Shown here: in pieces, positions 1 through 8,215 of the stretch | How the letters are laid out: each line of letters opens with the position of its first letter | Position numbering within the stretch: position 1 is the stretch's first letter | Source of the DNA: JADHMP01 sp964386915 | GTDB lineage: Bacteria; Bacteroidota; Bacteroidia; Flavobacteriales; Flavobacteriaceae | Assembly (NCBI GenBank): GCA_964386915.1 | Contig: CAYLUQ010000001.1 | Coordinates: 130,124-194,123 of the forward strand | DNA length: 64,000 nucleotides | Reading direction: 5' to 3' | The notes under the pieces: model-generated | Seen by the model: only the letters and a program-made list of their open reading frames with translations | What the model was told of the DNA's origin: nothing | Databases searched by the model: none | Position numbers and translations under genes: made by a program

Positions 1-1
1 T

Positions 2-907
2 GATGGTTTTCAACGTTCCCTTTCGCTCCGCAATTTATTATTTCCGATAAAATTATTGGTGAGTTTAGGGCAGGCCATGCGCATCCTTTGGCAATTTAGG
101 CCTCAAGCTGTAGTGGGTACAGGAGGTTTTGCCAGTGGTGTGTTTTTAAAGATTGCACAGTGGAGAGGATTGCCCACCCTCATTCAGGAGCAAAATTCTT
201 ATCCAGGTATAACTAATAAACTTTTGGGTCAAAAAGCCCAGGCAATTTGTGTGGGCTTTGAAGAGATGGAACGCTTTTTTCCACAAGAAAAAATTATCTA
301 TACGGGTAACCCGGTTCGGAAGAGCCTTACTCAAATTTCGACTCCTTCAGGGCAAGCCAAGGCTCATTTTGAGTTGAATGAAACGCAAAACGTAGTAGCT
401 GTTTTGGGAGGCAGTTTAGGAGCTCGAAAAATTAATGAGTTAATAGCTTCTAAGCTCGAATTTCTCCAAGCAGCCGGCTATCAAATTTTATGGCAATGCG
501 GAAAACTTTATTATGATCAATATGGTCATTTAGCATCAAAAACGGTTAAAATCATGCCCTTTGTTTCTAATATGGAATCGTTTTATGCCGCTGCCGATAT
601 CCTTATTGCTAGAGCAGGAGCGGGTACTTTGGCCGAATTGTGTTGTGTAGCCAAGCCAGTAATTTTAATTCCCTCTCCCAACGTGACGGCCAATCATCAG
701 GTTAAAAATGCAAGTGCTTTGGTAGCCCAACAAGCTGCTTTAATGCTTGAAGAAAAAGATTTAGAACGTCAATTTGAGCCTCAAATTATAAGTCTCACAC
801 AGGATGCAAAAAAACAGGAAGCCATGAGGAATAGAATAGCAGCCCTTGCTAAACCTAATGCTACTGCTCAAATTGTGGATGAATTAGAAAAAATTTTGTT
901 CTTATGA
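2..907 (+). CDS. murG: MurG, lipid II-forming GlcNAc transferase (5' end outside window)
   Basis: Partial gene: the reading frame is open from base 2 with no stop and no credible start, so the N-terminal part lies upstream of the window. MurG transfers GlcNAc from UDP-GlcNAc to lipid I on the inner face of the cytoplasmic membrane, giving lipid II. The visible part has the family hallmark VVGTGGFASG, the inter-domain region with TGNPVR, the C-terminal nucleotide-binding LGGSLGA and the donor-site stretch ARAGAGTLAEL. An early TTG near base 56 is not the start, because the preceding codons (RSLSLRNLLFPIK) are typical MurG sequence. The gene overlaps murC by ATGA, which suggests coupled translation. 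The order murG-murC-ftsQ-ftsA-ftsZ is the classic dcw cluster. Confidence 0.96.
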   Translation, partial: DGFQRSLSLRNLLFPIKLLVSLGQAMRILWQFRPQAVVGTGGFASGVFLKIAQWRGLPTLIQEQNSYPGITNKLLGQKAQAICVGFEEMERFFPQEKIIYTGNPVRKSLTQISTPSGQAKAHFELNETQNVVAVLGGSLGARKINELIASKLEFLQAAGYQILWQCGKLYYDQYGHLASKTVKIMPFVSNMESFYAAADILIARAGAGTLAELCCVAKPVILIPSPNVTANHQVKNASALVAQQAALMLEEKDLERQFEPQIISLTQDAKKQEAMRNRIAALAKPNATAQIVDELEKILFL

Positions 908-2238
908 TCTTTGAGAAAAGCTATTTTATGATTGGAATTGGAGGCATTGGAATGTCTGCCATTGCCACGCATTTGGTTGAAAATGGCGCTCAGGTTTGGG
1001 GGTATGATCGAGAGAAAAGTAAACTTACGGAAAAGCTTGCGGCTTTGGGTGCAGAAATTATTTATGACGATCGGGTTGAAGCCCTGCCCGAAGCAGCCCG
1101 TAAAAAATCAATTGAAATAATTTATACGGCCGCTATACCGAAAAATCATCCGCAATGGTGTTTTTATCAAAAACAAGGAAACCCCATGCAAAAACGAGCT
1201 GCATTTTTAGGTAAACTTTCCAATCAAACTCATTCTATTGCCGTTGGAGGCACTCATGGTAAAACCACTACAACTGCTTTATTAACCCATATTCTTTTGC
1301 AAGATGGACGCCAACTTTCAGCCTTCATTGGAGGGGTGTTGAAAGGTTACAACACCAATTATATAAGCACCGGAACAGACCTCTCTATACTTGAAGCAGA
1401 CGAATATGACAGGTCCTTTTTACAACTTTACCCTACCCATGCTGCTATCACGGCAATGGATGCAGATCACTTAGATATTTATGAGTCTTCCAAAGGTATT
1501 GAGGTCGGTTATGAAGCTTTTGCAGCTCAAGTGCAAAAAACTTTAGTAGTGGCCTTTGGTTTACCCCTCAACGGGGTGACCTATGGTTTTGACCCCAAAG
1601 CAGACTATCATATAGAAAACATACAGCTAAAAGAAGGAGGTTTTGAATTTGATGTTGTAACACCTCATGAGGTTGAAAAGAATCTCTATTTTAATCAAAT
1701 GGGACAACACAATTTGCAAAATGCCTTGTGTGCCCTCACACTCGCCCGTGTAGAAGGGGTCTCTTTTGAGGTCATCCGAAAAGGATTGGCTAGCTTTCCC
1801 GGCATTGAACGTCGACTAAATCAATATGCCCTAGGAGAACGTATATTAATTGATGATTATGCCCACCACCCCGTTGAACTAAAAGCACTTTTGGAAACCG
1901 TTAAATCTTTTTATCCCAATCGAAAAAACACAATTGTCTTTCAGCCTCATTTGTTTTCTAGAACCCGCGATTTTATGACCGAATTTGCCGCAATTTTATC
2001 CCAATTTGATGCGGTAATTTTGTTAGACATTTATCCGGCTCGCGAACTTCCTATGGCTGGCATTACTTCAGCCACATTATTAGCGCAAATTTCAAATGTC
2101 AATAAAAAGCTTGTGAACAAAGAAGCCTTAGCAGATACACTTGCCTCTTCTAATGCCGATTTAATTGTTATGGCTGGAGCAGGAGATATTGGGCTAGAAA
2201 TACAAAAATTAATCTCCCAATTAAATCCGATCACATGA
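904..2238 (+). CDS. murC: UDP-N-acetylmuramate--L-alanine ligase
   Basis: Cytoplasmic Mur ligase that adds L-alanine to UDP-MurNAc with ATP, the first step of stem-peptide synthesis. At 444 aa it is the normal length. The N-terminal Rossmann motif GIGGIGMSAIA (residues ~11-21) binds the UDP-substrate. The ATP P-loop GGTHGKTTT is at residues 115-123, followed by LEADEYDRSF and the C-terminal DDYAHHP motif typical of MurC. The start ATG overlaps the murG stop by four bases and its own stop overlaps ftsQ in the same way, so the three genes look translationally coupled. Nothing unusual. Confidence 0.98.
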   Translation: MIFEKSYFMIGIGGIGMSAIATHLVENGAQVWGYDREKSKLTEKLAALGAEIIYDDRVEALPEAARKKSIEIIYTAAIPKNHPQWCFYQKQGNPMQKRAAFLGKLSNQTHSIAVGGTHGKTTTTALLTHILLQDGRQLSAFIGGVLKGYNTNYISTGTDLSILEADEYDRSFLQLYPTHAAITAMDADHLDIYESSKGIEVGYEAFAAQVQKTLVVAFGLPLNGVTYGFDPKADYHIENIQLKEGGFEFDVVTPHEVEKNLYFNQMGQHNLQNALCALTLARVEGVSFEVIRKGLASFPGIERRLNQYALGERILIDDYAHHPVELKALLETVKSFYPNRKNTIVFQPHLFSRTRDFMTEFAAILSQFDAVILLDIYPARELPMAGITSATLLAQISNVNKKLVNKEALADTLASSNADLIVMAGAGDIGLEIQKLISQLNPIT

Positions 2239-2954
2239 GTCGAAAAACCATTTTCTTTTTGGTGTTTAATGTGGCTTTAGTGGCTTTTGCAGCCGTATTT
2301 GGCAAGGTGCAAAATGGTGCTAAGAAGAATTTAAAGATGGTCATTCAATATGATAGACCGCCTTCGTTTTTAACCGATTCTATCGTTAATAAATTGTTGA
2401 CACAAAATGCTTCGCTAGCGTTTAACCAGCATAAAGATAGTTTAGTTTTGAATCAAGTAGAGACGGTTTTGGAACAAAATGCAGTGGTTGAAAAGGCAGA
2501 GGTTTTTCTAGAGCCTTCCGGCATTTTAGGAATAAAAATAACAGAGAGAGAGCCCTTTTTCTTAGTGGAAGATACCCTTAATTATTTTGTTGATCGAAAA
2601 GCAAAACGCTTTCCATTTGCTGCAAATTTCAGCAATCCGATGCCAACTTTCAAGGGAACTCTGCCAGAAGAAAAGCGAGAAGAAGTGGTGGAATTGCTCT
2701 TGAAATTGCAAGAGGATTCTTTTTTGGCCTATGAGCTAAACACTTTGGCTTATCGCAATGGAAACTACCAACTCAAGCTACAATCATTTCCTTTTGTAGT
2801 CACCTTGGGAGGAGTCCAAAAAATGTATGAAAAAATTGAAAAGCTAAAAATATTTTGTGCGTATCAAAAAGCACAAGACACCCTGAGGGGCTATGAAGAA
2901 ATTAATTTACAATATGAAAACCAAGTAGTGGCACTAACACCTGATGCATTATGA
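2235..2954 (+). CDS. ftsQ: Cell division protein FtsQ/DivIB-like
   Basis: Single-pass inner-membrane protein of the divisome, 239 aa. One N-terminal hydrophobic segment (about residues 5-20) is followed by a periplasmic POTRA-like region and a beta domain. Sequence is poorly conserved across phyla, so the call rests on position between murC and ftsA, size, topology and the short conserved stretch ITEREPFFLVE. FtsQ links early cytoplasmic divisome proteins to FtsB/FtsL and septal synthases. Both ends overlap their neighbours by ATGA. No other function is likely in this position. Confidence 0.9.
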   Translation: MSRKTIFFLVFNVALVAFAAVFGKVQNGAKKNLKMVIQYDRPPSFLTDSIVNKLLTQNASLAFNQHKDSLVLNQVETVLEQNAVVEKAEVFLEPSGILGIKITEREPFFLVEDTLNYFVDRKAKRFPFAANFSNPMPTFKGTLPEEKREEVVELLLKLQEDSFLAYELNTLAYRNGNYQLKLQSFPFVVTLGGVQKMYEKIEKLKIFCAYQKAQDTLRGYEEINLQYENQVVALTPDAL

Positions 2955-4267
2955 AAAACAATGAAATTGCCGTAGGACTCGACATTGGAACAACAAAGAT
3001 TGTTGCTCTAGTGGGTCAAAAAAACGAATTCAATAAAATTGACATCTTAGGAATTGGAAAGTCAAAAAGTTTAGGCGTTCACCGTGGGGTGGTCAATAAT
3101 ATCACCCAAACCATTCAGTCTATTCAACAGGCTGTTGCAGAAGCAGCTGCAGAGTCAGGTCAAGATTTTGAAGAAGTGGTCGTGGGAATAGCCGGACAAC
3201 ACATAAGAAGTATTCAGCACAGCGATTATATCACCCGAGCTAATTCAGACGAAGTGATCAATGAAGACGATATTCAACAACTCATCCAACAGGTATACAA
3301 GCTGGTTATGTTACCAGGAGAAGAAATTATTCATGTGTTGCCACAAGAATATAAGGTAGATGGAGTGGGTGAAATTAAAGAACCTATTGGTATGTATGGA
3401 GGTCGTTTAGAAGCCAATTTCCATGTGGTGGTAGGCCAAATTTCATCCATTCGAAACATAGGTCGCTGTATCAAAAGTGCAGGTTTAAATATGGCTAACA
3501 TCACCCTTGAGCCCTTAGCATCTGCCGAAGCGGTTTTAAGTCATGAAGAAAAAGAAGCCGGTGTGGCCTTAATTGATATTGGAGGTGGCACCACAGACTT
3601 GGCTATTTTTAAAGACGGCATTATTCGTCACACAGCTGTTATCCCCTTTGGCGGAAATGTGATTACAGAAGACATCAAAGAGGGCTGTTCAATTATAGAA
3701 AAACAAGCCGAGCTGCTCAAGGTCAAATTTGGTTCGGCATGGCCGGGAGAAAATAGAGATACTGAAATTGTTTCTATTCCAGGTTTACGGGGTAGAGATC
3801 CCAAAGAGATTTCACTAAAAACCCTCTCAAAAATTATCAACGCTAGAGTGGTAGAAATCATAGAGCAAGTCTATTTAGAAATTAAAAATTATGGGCATGA
3901 TGAACAGAAAAAGAAACTCATTGCCGGAATTGTACTCACAGGGGGTGGTAGTCAGCTAAAACATTTAAAGCAATTGGTAGAATATATTACGGGTATGGAT
4001 TCACGTGTGGGCTATCCCAGTGAACATCTAGCTGGAAAAACACAAGAAAGTGTTGCCAGCCCGCTATTTGCCACCTCTGTAGGATTACTGATGAATGCTA
4101 TTGAAAAACAAGAAGTAAAATCTGTAGCCCCTAGTGAAACATCAGAAGCGGAACAAGAAAACACGAATGCAGAAGCCTATGTAGAAGCATCCCCAAAGGC
4201 TCAAGAGCGAAAAACAATTTTGGAAAAATTTGGAGAACGACTAAAAGAATTTTTGGATAACGCCTAA
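2951..4267 (+). CDS. ftsA: Cell division protein FtsA, membrane anchor of the Z ring
   Basis: Actin-fold ATPase that tethers FtsZ filaments to the inner membrane and recruits later division proteins. The phosphate-1 motif is GLDIGTTKIVALVG (residues 9-22) and phosphate-2 is IDIGGGTTDLAIF (around residue 208); the adenosine motif includes GIVLTGGGSQL. At 438 aa it is slightly longer than the E. coli protein because of an acidic stretch before the C-terminal amphipathic helix (LEKFGERLKEFLDN), which is the expected membrane-binding helix. It lies 11 bp before ftsZ, so equal transcription of both is likely. Confidence 0.97.
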   Translation: MKNNEIAVGLDIGTTKIVALVGQKNEFNKIDILGIGKSKSLGVHRGVVNNITQTIQSIQQAVAEAAAESGQDFEEVVVGIAGQHIRSIQHSDYITRANSDEVINEDDIQQLIQQVYKLVMLPGEEIIHVLPQEYKVDGVGEIKEPIGMYGGRLEANFHVVVGQISSIRNIGRCIKSAGLNMANITLEPLASAEAVLSHEEKEAGVALIDIGGGTTDLAIFKDGIIRHTAVIPFGGNVITEDIKEGCSIIEKQAELLKVKFGSAWPGENRDTEIVSIPGLRGRDPKEISLKTLSKIINARVVEIIEQVYLEIKNYGHDEQKKKLIAGIVLTGGGSQLKHLKQLVEYITGMDSRVGYPSEHLAGKTQESVASPLFATSVGLLMNAIEKQEVKSVAPSETSEAEQENTNAEAYVEASPKAQERKTILEKFGERLKEFLDNA

Positions 4268-4278
4268 TAAAAACGAGT

Positions 4279-6528
4279 ATGGAAAACGAGTTAACAAACG
4301 ATTTTAATTTTGATTTACCCAAAAACAAAAGCAATGTGATTAAGGTCATTGGAGTTGGTGGTGGCGGTAGCAATGCCATAAACTATATGTATAGTCAAGG
4401 CATCAAAGGCGTTGATTTTGTAGTGACTAATACCGATGCCCAAGCTTTAACAGAAAGTCCGGTTCCAATAAAAATTCAATTGGGTGCAAGTCTCACCGAA
4501 GGATTAGGAGCAGGAGCCAATCCTGAAATTGGTGCATTGGCAGCACAAGAAAGCAAGGGAGAATTGGAAAACCTTTTGACAACCAAAACCAAAATGGTGT
4601 TTATTACTGCCGGAATGGGTGGAGGCACCGGCACTGGAGCGGCTCCTATCATTGCTAAAATGGCCAAAGATTTAGACATTCTCACCGTTGGAATTGTGAC
4701 CATGCCCTTTCAGTTTGAAGGTAAAATCAGATTGCAGCAAGCCCAAGAAGGTCTCGAAAAAATAAAGCAGAATGTAGATGCTCTAATTGTGATCAACAAC
4801 AATAAATTGCGCATGGTATATGGCAATCTAGGGTTTAAAGCAGGATTCTCTAAAGCGGATGAAGTATTGGCCACTGCCGCTCGAGGCATTGCAGAGGTCA
4901 TCACCCATCACTACACCCAAAACATAGACCTTAAAGATGCCAAAACTGTGTTGACCAATTCTGGTACAGCCATCATGGGATCGGGGTCAGCTTCTGGATC
5001 TAATAGAGCTCAAGAAGCCATTGCCAAAGCACTAGATTCTCCCTTATTGAATGACAATAAAATTACAGGCTGTAAAAATGTATTGTTGCTCATTGTTTCC
5101 GGCACAGAGGAAATTACAATAGATGAGATAGGTGAAATAAACGACTATATTCAGACAGAGGCAGGCAATCACACCAACATTATCATGGGTGTGGGAGAGG
5201 ATGAAAGTTTAGGAAATGCTGTTGCCGTAACCGTTATTGCGACCGGTTTTGGAGTTGAGCAGCAAATGGAAATTGCGAATACAGAAGTTAAAAAAATCAT
5301 CCATACGTTAGAAGATGAACAAAAGGTTGAGCACAACCTAATGGACCAAGAGGAAGCTTTTCAAACACCTATTGAAAAAGGATTTGGGGCTCCCTTAGAA
5401 AACAATTCGGCAAAAGAAGCGAACAGTATGCAGCCCCATACTGAAGATGAACTATTGCACCATGAAATTATGAATATGGAGGTGGTGTATGACATAATTG
5501 AGGCTGAACCCGTGTCAGAAAAGCAACCCTTAATTGAAAATGAAATTGTTAAAGAACAGGATCCTGCTTTTGTTCAAAACGAAGAAATTGAAAGCCCTGT
5601 TGAAAGTGCAACAAATGAAATAGAGGAAACGGCCGAAGAACTTGTCTTTGAAACTCAAGAAGAAGCTGAGCCTGTTGAAATGAATCTGGACCTAACTTCT
5701 GTTGAGCAAGAATTTGTTGCAGATGAATTTACTTCCCTAGAAAAGGAGGATTTAACCACCTATTTGGAAGAGGAGCCTTCGGCTGATCAAACAGAGGTTG
5801 AAGAAGATTTTTCACTCGCTTTTGAGCCTTCTGACATTGAGCAAATTGAGGAGGAGCTCCAAGACAGCTTAAGCCAGGAAGAAGAACCAGTTGAGCCGCA
5901 AGAATTTATTTTTAATGATGTAACAGCCAGTGAATTGGCAGCAATTGAGGTACATGATGCTGAGGAAGTTTTGAGTGATGAGCCTCAAATTGCAATGGAT
6001 TTTGAAAAACCCTTTGAGGAAGTGTGGACGCCAAAAGAGGTAAACGAACCACAATTAGATTTGGAGCCTGCTGCAACCCATCAGTTAGAAAGCGTGGAGG
6101 AGCCCTCGGCCAAAGTAGAAACCTTTGACTATGAAGAAGAAACCATAGCTTTTGAGTTGAAAACAGTTGATGCTGAAGAACAACAACCCGAAGTTTCAGA
6201 TTCGATTTTTGAAAATGCCACTTTAGCAGAAGCAACCCCTGAAAATTCTATTGAGGCGCAGGCCGATCCCTTTGATCAGCCCATTAAAGAGTCGTTTGCT
6301 AAGAACAATGAAATTAGAAAAGAACAACTAAAGAAATTCAATTATAAGTTTAAACATCAGTTGCAACAAATTGATGAATTGGAAAGCAAACCCGCTTTTG
6401 AACGCAAAGGACTTGATCTTTCCGAAACAGAAACACCTCCGCCCTCAAGAACCAGTTTGAATGATGGTGATGATGATACGTTGCACTTTCGATCAAACAA
6501 TTCCTTTTTACACGATAATGTTGATTAA
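4279..6528 (+). CDS. ftsZ: Cell division GTPase FtsZ with very long acidic linker
   Basis: Tubulin-like GTPase that polymerises into the Z ring. The core fills roughly residues 1-325, with GVGGGGSNAINYM near the start, the tubulin signature GGGTGTGAAP around residue 114, and the T7 region including NNNKLR. The protein is 749 aa, about twice the E. coli length (383 aa). The excess is one low-complexity, Glu/Asp-rich stretch of about 350 residues (~328-675). After it come a basic helix-like segment (RKEQLKKFNYKFKHQL) and a conserved tail ending in NNSFLHDNVD, the Bacteroidetes-type C-terminal peptide that should bind FtsA. No frameshift is seen. A longer linker than in E. coli is known in Bacteroidetes, but this one appears extreme. 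Confidence 0.97.
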   Translation: MENELTNDFNFDLPKNKSNVIKVIGVGGGGSNAINYMYSQGIKGVDFVVTNTDAQALTESPVPIKIQLGASLTEGLGAGANPEIGALAAQESKGELENLLTTKTKMVFITAGMGGGTGTGAAPIIAKMAKDLDILTVGIVTMPFQFEGKIRLQQAQEGLEKIKQNVDALIVINNNKLRMVYGNLGFKAGFSKADEVLATAARGIAEVITHHYTQNIDLKDAKTVLTNSGTAIMGSGSASGSNRAQEAIAKALDSPLLNDNKITGCKNVLLLIVSGTEEITIDEIGEINDYIQTEAGNHTNIIMGVGEDESLGNAVAVTVIATGFGVEQQMEIANTEVKKIIHTLEDEQKVEHNLMDQEEAFQTPIEKGFGAPLENNSAKEANSMQPHTEDELLHHEIMNMEVVYDIIEAEPVSEKQPLIENEIVKEQDPAFVQNEEIESPVESATNEIEETAEELVFETQEEAEPVEMNLDLTSVEQEFVADEFTSLEKEDLTTYLEEEPSADQTEVEEDFSLAFEPSDIEQIEEELQDSLSQEEEPVEPQEFIFNDVTASELAAIEVHDAEEVLSDEPQIAMDFEKPFEEVWTPKEVNEPQLDLEPAATHQLESVEEPSAKVETFDYEEETIAFELKTVDAEEQQPEVSDSIFENATLAEATPENSIEAQADPFDQPIKESFAKNNEIRKEQLKKFNYKFKHQLQQIDELESKPAFERKGLDLSETETPPPSRTSLNDGDDDTLHFRSNNSFLHDNVD

Positions 6529-6564
6529 AAAGGGTGAATAAACTTCAATTTTAACCCAAGTAAA

Positions 6565-7017
6565 ATGTCATTAGAACAAAACATCACAACGGCTCTAAAA
6601 GAAGCCATGAAGGCTAAAGACAAAGAAGCACTAGATGCCCTCAGAGCCATAAAATCAGCTTTGCTTTTAGCTAAAACAGAAACAAAAGACAAGGCCATTA
6701 CGGAGTTGGATGAAATAAAATTATTGCAAAAATTGGTAAAGCAACGCCAAGAAAGTGCCACCATCTTTAGAGCTCAAAATCGAGAAGATTTAGCCATGCC
6801 CGAAGAGAGTCAAGCAGCTTTAATTCAACAATTTCTTCCAGAACCCCTAGATGAAAATGCCGTTGCTCAAGAAGTTGAAGCCATTATCACAAAATTGGGT
6901 GCTAACTCCATGAAAGATATGGGCAAGGTGATGGGAATGGCCAATGCAAAAATGGCAGGGCGTGTGGATGGAAAAACGTTGTCTGCCATAATCAAAAATA
7001 AGTTGGGGAGCGCTTAA
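6565..7017 (+). CDS. GatB/YqeY domain protein
   Basis: A 150-aa cytoplasmic protein of the YqeY family, related to the C-terminal tail domain of the tRNA-amidotransferase subunit GatB. The family has an N-terminal helical domain (LEQNITTALKEAMKAKDK) and a C-terminal three-helix domain (MGKVMGMANAKMAGRVDGK), both visible here. Its function is unknown; a role near tRNA is only inferred from the GatB relationship. It follows ftsZ by 36 bp in the same direction, so it may share the transcript. It ends 9 bp from the stop of a convergent small gene. Confidence 0.92.
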   Translation: MSLEQNITTALKEAMKAKDKEALDALRAIKSALLLAKTETKDKAITELDEIKLLQKLVKQRQESATIFRAQNREDLAMPEESQAALIQQFLPEPLDENAVAQEVEAIITKLGANSMKDMGKVMGMANAKMAGRVDGKTLSAIIKNKLGSA

Positions 7018-7026
7018 AGCGTTAGA

Positions 7027-7281
7027 TTAAAAAATTTCCCAGTCTTTTTTACCTGTTTCACGTTGAAGTTTAACGTATTCGTCCCATTTTTTCATGTCTT
7101 CAATATCTGGAAGAACGGGAATGTGCCGATAGGTATCAAATATTTTTTGCTTTTCTTCCTCGGTTAGCATGAGATTTTCTTGAGGAATTTTATTAAAATA
7201 AGCTTCTAAAAACAAAATGGGGTTAGCTTGCACCCGTTTGTATATTTGAAGGAAGAGATCAACTAAGGTTTCTTTATCCAT
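7027..7281 (-). CDS. Conserved small hypothetical protein, 84 aa
   Basis: I do not recognise a domain. The 84-aa product is soluble-looking, rich in charged residues and aromatic residues, without signal peptide or membrane segment. It opens with a helical stretch (ETLVDLFLQIYKRVQANP), has a middle rich in Glu/Lys, and ends with a tryptophan-containing tail (KKWDEYVKLQRETGKKDWEIF shortened). Regular codon use and an intact frame between real genes support a real gene. It converges on the YqeY-like gene with a 9-bp gap. Possible roles cannot be inferred from the sequence. Confidence 0.7.
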   Translation of the reverse strand: MDKETLVDLFLQIYKRVQANPILFLEAYFNKIPQENLMLTEEEKQKIFDTYRHIPVLPDIEDMKKWDEYVKLQRETGKKDWEIF

Positions 7282-7353
7282 GATTTACAACTTTTATTGT
7301 CTAGGTAGAAAAAGGTAAATTCTTGAAAGTAGGGGGTAGGCCTAAAAAAAATA

Positions 7354-7575
7354 TTATTCAATTTCCTTAAAAAAATCAGATAGCGAAATGCCAAGTCCAT
7401 AACAAACCTTGCTTAAAACTAGTATTGATATGTTTACATTACCTTTTTCTATTTGCGATGCATATTTTCTATCGATACCGACTTTATAGGCCAATTTCTC
7501 TTAACTTAATCCCAATTGTAACCTCTTCTCCTTTATTTTCATTGCAATATTTTGAAGCAACGTTTCATTTCTCAT
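7354..7575 (-). pseudogene. XRE-family helix-turn-helix regulator interrupted by a stop codon
   Basis: Translating the minus strand from ATG at 7575 gives a 73-codon frame with one in-frame TAA at codon 25 (bases 7501-7503). Before it reads MRNETLLQNIAMKIKEKR and QLGLS; after it reads EKLAYKVGIDRKYASQIEKG, then NVNISILVLSKVCYGLGISL. This is the classic Cro/C1 fold, where the position of the stop is normally Gln (LSQEKLA): a single CAA-to-TAA change explains it. The frame stays intact to its own stop at 7354. No ATG re-start near codon 26 would rebuild the first helices. Either it is a fresh pseudogene or a sequence error. It sits beside a tRNA and an inverted repeat. Confidence 0.85.
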
Positions 7576-7629
7576 CTACTATGATTAAAAAACTAAATTA
7601 GAAAAAGAATAACATTAAAGCGCTGTATC

Positions 7630-7661
7630 ATAATACGGTACAGTAAACTACCCCGTATTAT
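7630..7661. repeat. Inverted repeat, 9-bp arms, upstream of the broken HTH gene
   Basis: ATAATACGG (7630-7638) is repeated in perfect inversion as CCGTATTAT (7653-7661) with a 14-base spacer; GGTA (7637-7640) and TACC (7649-7652) give an alternative inner pairing. It lies 55 bp before the start codon of the minus-strand HTH frame, where an operator for that regulator would be expected. There is no T-tract, so it is unlikely to be a terminator. Binding by the regulator is inference only. Confidence 0.5.
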
Positions 7662-7785
7662 ACTACCCAAGCAATTAAATCTGAAGCTATATAGTTTGTA
7701 AAGACAACAACAAGCACGGAACTTTCAACTAAAATCAAAAAGGCATTTAACTGCTTATTTAGGTGATGTATACCGTTTTTTGTAG

Positions 7786-7859
7786 TGACCCAGGGAGGAT
7801 TCGAACCCCCAACCCTCAGAGCCGAAATCTGATATTCTATCCAGTTGAACTACTGGGCC
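7786..7859 (-). tRNA. tRNA-Arg, anticodon UCG
   Basis: The minus strand folds into a complete cloverleaf of 74 bases. The acceptor stem pairs GGCCCAG with CTGGGTC (one G-U). The anticodon stem TCAGA/TCTGA encloses the loop TTTCGGC, giving anticodon TCG at positions 34-36, which reads CGA (and by wobble other CGN) Arg codons. The T arm is GGGGG-TTCGAAT-CCTCC. The discriminator base is A and the CCA end is not encoded (TAC follows). No duplicated 3' end, which would mark an integrated element, is seen in the window. Confidence 0.95.
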
Positions 7860-7917
7860 AATATGCTTGCAAAAAGATAAATTTATTCAAAAAAAATGAA
7901 GCGCTATCTTAGTTCAA

Positions 7918-7925
7918 CAAATGTA
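7918..7925 (-). promoter_or_regulatory. Candidate -7 element for tRNA-Arg
   Basis: The minus strand reads TACATTTG, a full match to the flavobacterial TAnnTTTG element. Transcription would begin about 50 bases before the mature tRNA. A TTG at 7954-7956 is farther upstream than the usual spacing, so the -33 half is doubtful. Confidence 0.4.
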
Positions 7926-8035
7926 AATTTTATTTTTTATTTATTTCTGCTCTCAAGCCGCTACTTTTTTCTTTTAAGAAAATTTTAAAAAGTAATTTAA
8001 TTAAAAATTTTATATATTTATTTAAAATATTTATA

Positions 8036-8215
8036 GTGAGCAATATTTTAATAGTACTAATTTGTATGGGTGTTCTTGTTGGAGGAGTGATTCTATACGC
8101 TGTTATTTCTACTGCTACTGGAATGGAAGAAGACGAAAACCAAAACTATATTCCAGATTGGATTGAAAAAAGATTTCCTTCTATCTTCAAGTCTGGAAAA
8201 GATTTGAAAGACTAG
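8036..8215 (+). CDS. Small single-pass membrane protein, 59 aa (GTG start)
   Basis: A short frame from GTG at 8036 to TAG at 8213-8215. The product begins with a hydrophobic segment of about 22 residues (ILIVLICMGVLVGGVILYAV) and then an acidic turn (GMEEDENQN) and a polar tail (IPDWIEKRFPSIFKSGKDLK). No in-frame ATG precedes it; an internal ATG follows ten codons later inside the membrane segment. It ends 8 bp before the convergent stop of the next gene, as expected for packed genes here. Predicted topology is N-terminal anchor with a short soluble tail. I know no family for it; membrane location is inferred from hydrophobicity. Confidence 0.6.
   Translation: MSNILIVLICMGVLVGGVILYAVISTATGMEEDENQNYIPDWIEKRFPSIFKSGKDLKD

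Noticed and set aside
5912..6235. A 107-codon minus-strand frame within ftsZ
   Set aside because: Reverse of the Glu-rich linker; stop-poor because of GAA/GAG codon composition, with no homology signal.
7786..7859. tRNA-Arg as an integration site of a mobile element
   Set aside because: No integrase and no duplicated tRNA 3' end were found in the window, so an attachment site cannot be supported.
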